From the NCBI GenBank assembly GCA_031769625.1, contig JAUIMM010000040.1:18364001-18428000 (forward strand): DNA of 64,000 bases. The letters run 5' to 3'. The notes beneath the pieces are model-generated. The model was not told the DNA's origin. It was given only the letters and a program-made list of their open reading frames with translations, and did no database searches. The DNA is from Taudactylus pleione. Taxonomy: Eukaryota > Chordata > Amphibia > Anura > Myobatrachidae. The position numbers were made by a program, and so were the translations under genes. How positions within the stretch are numbered: position 1 is the first letter of the stretch; each line of letters opens with the position of its first letter. Of the stretch, positions 33,816 through 42,681 are shown piece after piece.

Positions 33816-34852
33816 ACTCCCGCCCTGTCGCACCTGTACTGCAGATGGGCTTTGATCTGGTCACCGGTTTCTCCGTCTCCTTCTGGTGAGAATGTGATTC
33901 TTGTGTGTTCCAGACTGTCTTCTCTCTCTTTTTTGCTCCTGCTCCGGCCTATGGCTTGTTACGAAACTGAGTGGCCTGAGGCTCGGGGGCGGGGGGTATA
34001 GGAGAGGGACCCCAGTGCATCCTGGGAGGCTGAAAATTTAACTCTGTGGTGCCTGGATGTCTGCCACCATCGCCTATACCCCAAGGTATCCTGTGGAACC
34101 CTATGGACTTCGTAGAAATAGAGATAACAAGGGTAAGTTCTTACCATATCTCATATTATTAACCACATCAATATTAAATATACACACCTAACAATAAATT
34201 GAAAAAAAAAGTAGTGCCACAGGCAATTACTGACTTATGTGAAATCTGTATTAGATGTGATGAAGCTCGAGCATATAAGGTTACTAATGTAACACTGAAA
34301 AACCAAGGTTCCACAACATATGTTAGAATACTGTATATCAGTGGTTTTGCAACACTGTTACTAAGGGCATTAACCAAGTCCCACAGACAAGTGAACTAAG
34401 CAGCCAATCTTCGCTGCTAGTAATAATGTCTCACTCCTGGTGTCCCAGGGTGAAACAATGTCCACACTGATGATAGATAAAACTAAATGGGAAAAATAAA
34501 ATAAAATATACAAGGACGACCTTTGAAGGGAATCGTATGAATGTCCGTCCTGGTTCAGCCTGCCGATTGCGATGCCGTGTGCTGTGCAGCCGCGGCTTGG
34601 TATGCCAATTCCTGTTGCTGAAATGGTAAGCGGCTATCGTATACCTACACGTGTGGTGATCCGTGCAGTGTCTGTTCAATTTCAGCTTACCATAGGTTGA
34701 GAGGCCGCGGCTGGGCAATGCCAATGACGTGGCTGTAGATAAGCGGCTGTAGTATACCAGGTATCGGCGAACTCCAGATGGTGTCCGTCAGCGTTCAGCG
34801 CCCGAAGAAGTAGTAAGTGTGCAGGTGTTGTGGATACCTTGCTTGCCTGGAT

Positions 34853-34897
34853 GACGTCAACGCGTTTCGTCTCGCAAACAATCGGGACTTTCTCAAG
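34853..34897 (-). ncRNA. Hammerhead-ribozyme-like motif in the foldback loop
   Basis: The minus strand reads TTGAGAAAGTCCC, a spacer, then GAGACGAAACGCGTTGACGT. The second half matches the hammerhead CGAAAC core with a short helix, and AGTC/GAC could form stem II. The first core box (expected CTGATGA) is degenerate. Penelope-like elements are known to carry small hammerheads, so this may be a decayed one. Activity is not implied. Confidence 0.3.
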
Positions 34898-35057
34898 ACT
34901 GTTACTACTTTGGGGGTATACGATAGCGCTTACCATTTCATTCACAGGAATTGGCATACCAAGCCATGGCTGCACAGCACACGGCATCATAGCAATCGGC
35001 AGGCTGAACCAGGACCGACATACGATTCCCTTCAAAGGTAGTTATTCTATATTTTAT

Positions 35058-35208
35058 TTTTCTACTTCAGGGTCCATAGGGGGTCCACAGGGTTGACCTT
35101 GGGGTATAGCTGGATCTGGATCCACGGGCACCACGCAGTTAAAGCTTTGCTGCTCCCAGGATGCACTTGGGTCCGTCCTCCTCTATACCCCGGCCACAGG
35201 CACCTCAG
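35058..35208. repeat. Left inverted terminal repeat of DIRS A1
   Basis: Reverse complement of 40878-41037 with few differences over about 150 bp. The tip TTTTTCTACTTCAGGG looks like a 3' splice site (pyrimidine tract plus CAG). The leader 35209-36262 behind it is GC-rich, without a recognisable gene. Confidence 0.93.
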
Positions 35209-36262
35209 TTTTAGTTGGTGCCCGGCCGGAGTTTGGTCACCCTGCGCAGGGGGGCTGCATAAGCAGCCCCTAAGCTTTATTTATTTTTAAAAAGAAGATT
35301 TTATTATTTTATTTTTACTGTCTTCAGAGCGGCAGCATCAGACTGTCCATCTGGGCGTCTACGCTGCCGCTCCAACAGCCCCGCTGGCGCTGCAACGCCA
35401 GTATTGATCCGGGGATCGCAGCGGGACCCCGGAGTCAGTACTAGCGTGGCTCCGGGACCTCCCAAGGACTGCTGCAGGACTGAAGGGGCCAGGTAAGCCG
35501 CGTGCAGCGCTGTCAGCACTGCGCGCGGGGAATAATGCAGTCTTCATGCCGCCGGTCTCTGGGGACAGACCGGCGGCGCTAGTAGCGGCGGCGGGCTCCC
35601 CCACTATGTGGAATACCCCGCGTGTCTGCTGACCTCCAGGGTGTAAGACCGGCGGGGAACCGGCTTCCCTGGAGGTTTTCATACTAGCAGGGGAGTTAGC
35701 CTTCCCTGCTTCAGTGCTCCTCCCCTCAGCCCAGCGCGCCTTCTCTCATGCGTGCTGGCATCGCTGGGCTGTTATCTCCTGACCACTCCTCCTCTGTGCT
35801 CTCCGGCGACCATCTTCAGGCAGCATCGCAGAGCTCCCAGGCAGGCTTACAGTGGACCAGTCCCCCTGCGTACCTCTCCCCTGATCAGGACGGTGTTCGC
35901 AGCGCTATAGCCCTCCCAGACACTGAATCTGGGAGGTTGATTGTAGCGGAAGGTGCAGTGAGTAATACTTCTCTGCATGGTATGTGACTTTTGCTAGTGC
36001 TGCTGTCTGTGCTTATTTTCTACTTAGTCAGCTTTTTACCTATCCCTTTCCTTCTCCTACGTCCCGCAGGTGCGTGGGGGAGGGGTGTTCTTTCCGTGTA
36101 CCTTACATATATAAATCTACGTATTTGTGAGGTCCGTCACATACTGCGGTGTGCTCCTCAGTACCATATTGTGGGCTGTTTGGGTTGCATACTTGGGAGT
36201 GCGTGGGTGTTATACGCCTTACCTCGTTTCAGTGAGACACTTTTATTGCAAAAAAGTTTGTC

Positions 36263-37819
36263 ATGTCTGATGAGGGGAATGAGCGCTCCGAGGCTCCTGT
36301 GTTGTTTTCCTGCCGACGCTGTTCGGCAGGGGTTGACGGGGCAGATTTGTCTCAGGACGGTCTGTGCTGGCGGTGCCAGTTGGTACCTGGACCCTCTAAA
36401 CCCCCAGTGGCGCAGGATCCTCCGTGGGCGATGTTTACGCAAGTGCTGGCGTCAATCGCGGACCGACTTGCGGTCCCGACTGCGGCCCCTTCTAGGGCGT
36501 TGCCCCAGCCTACCATCCCCCATTCCCCGGGTGTGACTCGTCTGGTGCAGTCTCCTCCCGGGTCTCAGACTGTGGGTCCTTATGCGGGTTTGCCGGTATA
36601 CGTGCAATCCCCCACGGTGCCGCAGCAGTCGATGGTACCTTTTCAGGGGTATCCTCAGGCAGTACCCCCGCCTTGGGTGGACGTCCTCTCCAGCTCTGTT
36701 TAGAGTCTGGCGGCTTCGTCATCGGCGTTTCAAAATATGTTGCACAATGATTTGCCCCCACGGGCGTCCAAGCATTCCGTTCCGGCTTCACTGGCGGCTC
36801 AGTTCTCGGACACGGACGTGTCTTCGGATGACTGGGAGATCCATGAAGACTCTGACTCGGATGCTGGGGCCCAGGAGATGGAGGCTAAGTCTTCCATTAA
36901 TGTGCCGGCATTGGTTAGGGCGGTGCGGGCCATTCTTCACATTGAGGAGGATGTGCCCGCCCCCAGGTCAAAATACCCAAATTTTAAAAAGGCCAAGGTA
37001 GCTTCGACGGTTTTTCCCCTGTCCGATCAATTGACGGATCATATGGCAGGGGCTTGGCAGTTGCCCAGCAAGAGGTTCCAACCGCAGAAGCGGTTGGCTT
37101 CGAACTATCCGTTTCCGGAGGCTCATTGCAGGAAGTGGGAAACTCCTCCAGCGGTGGATTCCCACGTTACCCGCTTAATTAAAAGCGCTACGCTGCCTTT
37201 GCCGTCGATCTCCTCCCTGAAAGATCCCACGGACTAGAAGGTGGAGACTTGTTTGAAGTCTATCTACACTCTCTCTGGGGCGGTGGCCCGTCCGTCCATG
37301 GCCATCTCTTGGGTGGCTAAGGCCATCGAGAGCTGGGCCAATGCTTTGGAGGATACCTTTCCGGAAGATGCTCCGGAGATCCAGAGAGCGTTGATAGGTC
37401 AAATGAGGGATGCGGCTTCCTACATTGGAGAAGCATCGTTAGATGCAAGCCTGCTAACCTCTCGGGTGTCGGCTGCAGCTGTGTTGGCGCGTCGGTCCTT
37501 GTGGCTGAGGTCTTGGAGAGCTGACGCTGACTCCAGAAAGGGGCTGGAGGCCTTACCTTTTAATGGGGAGTTGCTGTTTGGTCCAGACTTGGACAAAATT
37601 GTGGACACTCTGGCTAAGTCTAAAGCAGCCTTCCTCCCTTCGGCTTCTGCTCCTACCAAGGTACGGAGCTCTGCTTTTCGGTCCTTTCAGGTTCAGGGCA
37701 AGGCCAAAGGTCAGTCCTTCCCGAGGCAGTCGACGACCAAGGCCGCTTCTAAGCCCAAGAAGCAGGCCTGGAGTGCCAGGCGCCCTTCTTCCAAGCGGGA
37801 AGATAAACCTTCTGCCTGA
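36263..37819 (+). pseudogene. DIRS gag-like ORF1 with two in-frame TAG stops (A1)
   Basis: One frame of 518 codons starts at ATG 36263 and ends at TGA 37817-37819, interrupted by TAG at 36701-36703 and 37235-37237. The N-terminus carries CRRC, a 14-residue spacer and CWRC, a likely zinc-binding motif. A proline/serine-rich segment, an acidic segment (SDTDVSSDDWEIHEDSDSDA), a conserved core (ARPSMAISWVAKAIESW) and a basic C-terminus (KKQAWSARRPSSKRED) follow. The second TAG replaces CAC/CAG of other copies; the first is shared with A4. The protein presumably binds the element RNA; its family is otherwise unrecognised. Confidence 0.85.
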
Positions 37820-37849
37820 TGGGACGGGCCGACTTCTTCTATTTGCCCA

Positions 37850-38412
37850 GTGCTGGCACAATACCACCACGGATGCCTGGGTTCGAGAAGTGGCCTCGAT
37901 ACGACCAAGTCTTTGCAGATTCAGGAAGCTATAGAGTCCTTGCTGACAGCAGGGGTCATTGTTCCCGTTCCTCAATTACAACGAGGGACGGGGTACTATT
38001 CTCTGTTTCTGGTGCGGAAACCCAATGGTTCTCATCGCCCCATCCTCAACTTGAAGTCTCTGAACAAATTCCTCAGAGTTCCCAAGTTCAGGATGGAAAC
38101 ATTACTTTCCATCATTCTGGCGATGGAACCGTGGGATTACATGGTGTCCCTGGATATCCAGGACGCCTACCTCCATGTTCCGATAGCACTTTCGCACCAG
38201 CGGTATCTGAGGTTCGCTATCCTTCAACACCATTACCAGTTCCGGGCGCTACCCTTTGGTCTCTCCACGGCACCGAGGGTGTTCATGAAGATTATGGTGG
38301 TCATGGCCGCACATCTTCGGAACCAGAATGTACGGCTACTACCGTATCTGGACGACCACCTGTTGCTGGCGAGTTCCCCGGAGGTACTGCTTCAACATCT
38401 CCGCTTGCCTGT
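37850..38412 (+). pseudogene. DIRS reverse transcriptase (A1), two indels
   Basis: The frame covers VIVPVPQLQRGTGYYSLFLV, KPNGSHRPILNLKSLNKF, MVSLDIQDAYLHVPI (motif A aspartate), FRALPFGLSTAPRVF (motif B) and PYLDDHLLLASSPE (catalytic YxDD). Compared with A3 and A4, about 75 bp are missing near 37893, which deletes part of the N-terminal extension, and about 20 bp near 38410, where the GWLINWKK block moves to another frame. Active-site residues are intact. The gene normally continues in frame into RNase H. Confidence 0.92.
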
Positions 38413-39614
38413 AAGCGCACGGGTGGCTGATAAATTGGAAAAAGTCCTCCCTGATTCCATCTCAGCGGATGGTTCATTTGGGAGCCCTGCTGGATTCTCG
38501 TCAGTAAAGGATCTTCCTGACCCCGGAGAAGGTCTCCTTCCTGCAGCTGAGGATACACAGTTGCCTGAGCAGTTGCCGCTTGTCGGTCCATTCGGCTATG
38601 AGGGCTTTGGACTCCATGGTGTCAACATTCGACATGGTGGAATTTGCCCAGTTCCATTCCCGGCCCCCGCAGGGGCTGATTCTATCGGAATGGAACGGGT
38701 TACCTCACCGGATCCACTCTCAGTTGCTGGTGTTGTCCCCGGAGGTTCGGCAGTCTTTGGCTTGGTGGCTTCAGACAGCTCATCTGGTCGAGGGGCGCCC
38801 CTTTTGGATCCTGGACTGGGTCCTGCTCACGACGGATGCCAGTCTTCGGGGTTGGGGGGCAGTGACCGGCTCGTTGTCACTTCAGGGTCGTTGGTCTGCG
38901 AAAGAAGCTCTTCTTCCCATCAACATTCTGGAACTGCGGGCAGTTTATCGGGCCCTGCAGTCATCCGGTCCCGCTCTTCACGGAAGGGCGGTTCAGGTGC
39001 AGTCCGACAACGCCACCACAGTGGCGTATATCAACCACCAAGGAGGAACTCGCAGTCGGGCAGCGATGTCGGAGGTATCTCGCATCCTTGCTTGGGCGGA
39101 GTGTCACATTCCAGCGATCTCGGCAGTCTTCATTCCCGAAGTCCTCAATTGGGAGGCGGACTTCCTCAGCCGTCACGACATGCATCCCGGGGAATGGTCG
39201 CTTCACCCAGAGGTGTTTCAGCTACTCGTGGACAGGTGGGGGCTGCCGGAGCTGGACTTGATGGCCTCCCGTCACAATCACAAGTTGCCCGTTTACGGGT
39301 CAAGGACAAGAGACGCAGGCGCCAGTCTGGTAGATGCGCTGTCGGTGAAATGGACGTTTCACCTGGCGTATCTGTTTCCTCCGATATCCTTACTTCCTCG
39401 GGTTCTGCGGAAATTCAAGCAGGACGGCGGCACGCTCGTGCTGGTTGCTCTGGCGTGGCCCAGACGTCCTTGGTACTCCGATCTGAGGTGTCTCTCCATC
39501 GACGCTCCGTACCTTCTTCCTCAGCGTCGGGACCTGTTGTCTCAAGGGCCCTGCCTTTACCCGGATCTGGGTCGGCTGTCTTTGACGGCGTGGCTCTTGA
39601 GACAGCCGTCTTGA
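38413..39614 (+). pseudogene. DIRS RNase H and connection domain (A1)
   Basis: From GWLINWKKSSL the frame is open to TGA at 39612-39614. RNase H residues are complete: TDASLRGWG (Asp), INILELRAVYRAL (Glu), VQSDNATTVAYINHQGG (Asp) and NWEADFLSRHD (Asp). The C-terminal extension with WTFHLAYLFPP and LSLTAWLLRQPS is shared by all copies. It is intact in itself and is called a pseudogene only because the upstream reverse transcriptase frame is broken. Confidence 0.92.
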
Positions 39615-40609
39615 GGACTAGGGGTTTCTCCAGTTCGGTCATTGGTACCATGCTTAGGGCACGCAAGCCTGCCTCCGCACGGATTTCCCACAGGGTGTGG
39701 CGCACTTACTTTCAGTGGTGTGAATCCAGAAACTATGATCCTCAGGTGTTCCGGGTTTCCAGAATCTTGGAGTTCCTTCATTCAGGTTTGGACCTCGGCT
39801 TACGCCTGGCCTCTCTGAAGGTTCATGTGTCTGCTTTGTCCGTGTGGTTTCAGCGACGGATTGCTACACTACCGGGTGTTCTCAGGATACAGCCTCCCTT
39901 CGTGCCTCCTGTGGCTCCTTGGGACTTGGAGGTGGTGCTACGGGTCTTGCAGGGTCCTCCTTTTGAGCCTCTTGAGGTGGTGGACCTCAAGTGGCTGACG
40001 TTCAAGACCGTTTTTCTCCTAGCAATTGCTTCTGCCAGGAGGGTGTCAGAGTTGGGGGCGCTTTCCTGTCGCCCCCCTTTTCTGATTTTTCATCAGGACA
40101 GAGCGGTGCTCCGCACTCGTACTGAGTTTTTGCCCAAAGTGGTCTCAAAGTTCCACATTAATCAGGAACTTGTTGTGCCAGCTTTTCAGCCACCTGATCT
40201 TTCAGCTGGTGAGGCTTCCTTAGATGTAGTCCGTGCACTTAGAATCTATGTGGATCGGACTGCTTCGGTTAGGAAGTCGGATTCTTTGTTTGTCCTCTTC
40301 GGTTTTCACAAGAGGGGTTGGCCTGCCAACAAGCAAACGTTAGCCCGTTGGCTTCGTTCCGTTATTTGTGAGGCTTATGCACAGGAGGGTTTACCTGTGC
40401 CAGCCTCTGTTAAGGCTCATTCCATTCGTTCTGTGGGTCCCTCTTGGGCTGCTAGACGTGGCGCCTCCGCTGTTCAGCTATGTAAGGCGAGCACTTGGTC
40501 TTCAATTCAAACGTTTTTGAGGTTCTATGCGTTTGACACCTTCGCCTCTCAGGATGCATCCTTTGGGCGCCGGGTACTCCTTCCAGCACAGGAGCGTCCC
40601 CGCCCTTAG
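39599..40609 (+). CDS. DIRS tyrosine recombinase (A1), open frame
   Basis: The frame is open from before 39599 (it overlaps the RNase H end in another frame) to TAG at 40607-40609; ATG at 39650 (MLRARKPASARIS) is one possible start, giving 319 residues. Motifs: the core-binding N-terminal half (SALSVWFQRRIA), the first catalytic arginine in ASARRVSELGALSC, HSIRSVGPSW (HxxR box), and the C-terminal FLRFYAFDTFASQDASFG with the nucleophilic tyrosine. The enzyme inserts circular element DNA without target duplication. This is the most intact coding region in the window, and activity cannot be judged from sequence alone. Confidence 0.9.
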   Translation, partial: ETAVLRTRGFSSSVIGTMLRARKPASARISHRVWRTYFQWCESRNYDPQVFRVSRILEFLHSGLDLGLRLASLKVHVSALSVWFQRRIATLPGVLRIQPPFVPPVAPWDLEVVLRVLQGPPFEPLEVVDLKWLTFKTVFLLAIASARRVSELGALSCRPPFLIFHQDRAVLRTRTEFLPKVVSKFHINQELVVPAFQPPDLSAGEASLDVVRALRIYVDRTASVRKSDSLFVLFGFHKRGWPANKQTLARWLRSVICEAYAQEGLPVPASVKAHSIRSVGPSWAARRGASAVQLCKASTWSSIQTFLRFYAFDTFASQDASFGRRVLLPAQERPRP

Positions 40610-40630
40610 TTGAACTGCTTTGGGACATCC

Positions 40631-40730
40631 CCATGGTCAACCCTGTGGACCCTGAAGTAGAAAACAAGAGATATGGTAAGAACTTACCTTTGTTATCTCT
40701 GTTTCTACGAAGTCCATAGGGTCCACAGGG
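40631..40730 (+). repeat. DIRS internal complementary region (A1)
   Basis: 40635-40664 is complementary to the left tip (starting at 35058), and 40691-40730 is complementary to the right tip (about 41000-41040). They are joined by AACAAGAGATATGGTAAGAA, so the region spells the junction of a circularised element in reverse. Confidence 0.92.
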
Positions 40731-40877
40731 CGCCCACCCTGACGCACCTGGCTTCAAATGGGCTGTGTGGCTGGTCACCGGTTTTCCGTCTCCCATTTCT
40801 GTGAGTATGGTTTCTTGTGTGTTCCAGTCTTCCTTCTCTCTGTTTAGTCTCCTCCTCCGGCCTTAGCTGCTTACCAA

Positions 40878-41071
40878 CTGAGGTGCCTGTGGCCGGGGGC
40901 GGGGTATAGAGGAGGACGGACCCAAGTGCATCCTGGGAGCAGCAAAGCTTTAACTGCGTGGTGCCCGTGGATCCAGATCCAGCTATATACCCCAAGGTCA
41001 ACCCTGTGGACCCTATGGACTTCATAGAAACAGAGATAACAAAGGTAAGTTCATACCATATCTCTTGTTTT
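40878..41071. repeat. Right inverted terminal repeat and 3' terminus of DIRS A1
   Basis: Reverse complement of the left repeat, followed by an extension AGAGATAACAAAGGTAAGTT that ends with TCTCTTGTTTT as the internal complementary region predicts. Contains a consensus 5' splice site AAG/GTAAGT at 41042-41050. Confidence 0.9.
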
Positions 41072-41656
41072 ATCTATCATATGTGTGGACATTGTTTCAC
41101 CCTGGGACGCCAGGAGTGAGACATTATTACTAGCAGCGGAGATTTGCTGCTTAGTTCACTTGTCTGTGGGACTTGATTAATGCCCTTAGTAACAATGTTG
41201 CAATACCAATGATATACAGTATCTAACATATGTTGTGGAACCTTGGTTTTTCAGTGTTACATTAGTAACCTTATATGTTCAAGCTTCATCACATCTGATA
41301 CAGGTTTCACATAAGTCAGTAATTGCCTGTGGCACTTATACACACCTAACAATAAATATAAAAAAAATATATATTATCTAATATTGATGTGTTTAATAAA
41401 CATTTTTTATCAAATATATGGTTGCAAGTCTCCTGTGGAATAACAGACGAGCAAACCATTTATAGACAACTATTATATTATATTTACAGTGTTTAGCGCA
41501 ACAAGATTTTATCTTTTTGTTTTTTCTCTAGAGACCACGGTCTCTGGGGTCTAACTGAATCCCCATTGTTTGCAGCATAAACTGAGTTGTATTTTGATTC
41601 CCTTATTAGTAGTCCACTAAGCGCCGGGATTTGCAGTTTTTATTGCTGCCTTTTTT

Positions 41657-41672
41657 CCTTTTCTATTGGAAA
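41657..41672. repeat. Target-site duplication of the foldback element (right)
   Basis: Exact copy of 28345-28360. Beyond it, 41673-41736 is probably original intron sequence without features. Confidence 0.85.
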
Positions 41673-42681
41673 TAAAGAATCAGACTGTTTTGTTGTCTAT
41701 CACCAGCCTTATATTCACTGCCAATGGAAAAAAATCTATTTCTCCTTCATTCACTAGGGGACACTGGAGACTAAAGACAGTGGGGTATAGACTGTGCTAA
41801 GTGGGAGCTGGAACTTTGTTTTAAGAAGTGTGACTAGCTCCTCCCCCTCTATACCCCCTACAAGTCCAGTCTTCGTTTGTGCCCAAGGAGAGCTAGATGT
41901 GTTTTACACGCCTCAGGGTTTTATTAGTTATAAGCGCTGCTGCGCAGAAGATTCAATTCAAGAGGACAGACGGGCAGTAGCTGCACTGCCTGTCTGCGTT
42001 GATGGAGCTGCGGGGGGGACCCGCTCGCAAGTGCACGCACTTCGCCTGGGGTCCCCGACTGCAAAGACCACAATCTCCACTTAAGAGTTCCGCATGCCGC
42101 TGCTTGCAGTGCGCATAGCGGACCCCCATCAGTCATTACCGCCGCCGGCAGCATAGCAGCTCTGAGTATTAACTTCTAAAAGGAGGTGTATTCAGCAGCT
42201 GGCTGCTCTGACTAGCGGGGCAGCTGAGTAGCAGATATCACACAGCGCTATATGTAATTAGCGCTCTTATAGTTAAAATTGAGCGCCATGGCAGGAGGAC
42301 AGAGCTTAGCGCCAGAGTCCTGCTCCTTCCTCCCAGCGGCCCCAGCGCTTCTTTGGAAGTGTGCTGGCGCCCATTACACAGAGGGACACTGTCTACTTTA
42401 TGAAAAAAACGCTGCTGCATGAAACTGGTAGCCGAACCTAGATCTGTAAGTACACAGGGTTTAGGCTGGTCAGGAGAGCATTTAAGTAGCTATGATTACT
42501 TCCTTCTATGCCTGGTGTTTTCTGGCACTGCTAGGAGCGCTATTTTAAAAAGTGTGGCTCTCTCCTGCCTCTCTGTATCCCAGTTTCTTCTTTTGACCCT
42601 TTCACTACACTTTACTGTTTGTGGGGTCTGTATGTATAAGGAGACTCTACGATGTCTCTTCGGTTATTTACCTGCAAATAC

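Larger units (their letters stand above)
28484..34157 (+). mobile_element. DIRS-like retrotransposon, family A, copy A2
   Basis: Complete in outline: left terminal repeat 28484-28637, degraded gag, reverse transcriptase, RNase H and recombinase, internal complementary region 33709-33815, right terminal repeat 33967-34157. It interrupts the left arm of the foldback element between TTT and ATT. The opposite arm (41388-41412) keeps the uninterrupted sequence, and no target duplication is seen, as expected for recombinase-driven insertion. Substitutions in catalytic boxes and many stops show it is inactive. Confidence 0.92.
35058..41071 (+). mobile_element. DIRS-like retrotransposon, family A, copy A1 (best preserved)
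   Basis: Left terminal repeat 35058-35208 and right terminal repeat 40878-41071 are nearly identical inverted copies. Between them are a 1-kb leader, gag (36263-37819), reverse transcriptase (37850-38412), RNase H (38413-39614), recombinase (to 40609) and the internal complementary region (40631-40730). There are only two stops in gag and two compensating indels in the polymerase part; the recombinase is open. It sits in the right arm of the foldback element. This is the reference for reading the other family A copies. Confidence 0.95.
28361..41656. mobile_element. Foldback element of about 1.6 kb, split by two DIRS insertions
   Basis: After removal of DIRS A2 and A1 about 1609 bp remain. 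Left-arm sequence 28361-28483 plus 34158-34650 is complementary to 35045-34920 and 41530-41072, giving arms of roughly 600 bp. Shared blocks include TTGTTGCGCTAAACACTGTA near both ends. The loop (34650-34920) holds a hammerhead-like motif at 34853-34897. The right end has about 125 bp (41531-41656) beyond the palindrome. The 16-bp flanking duplication fits target-primed or Penelope-type insertion better than a cut-and-paste transposon. No coding region was found. Confidence 0.8.

Noticed and set aside
37850..40609. One 919-codon open frame across DIRS A1
   Set aside because: Only its first and last thirds are coding. The middle is the RNase H gene read in the wrong frame; two indels join the reverse transcriptase frame to the recombinase frame by chance.
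28361..41656. One large autonomous transposon of 13.3 kb
   Set aside because: All coding content belongs to two separate DIRS elements with their own ends; the outer unit is a non-coding foldback element.
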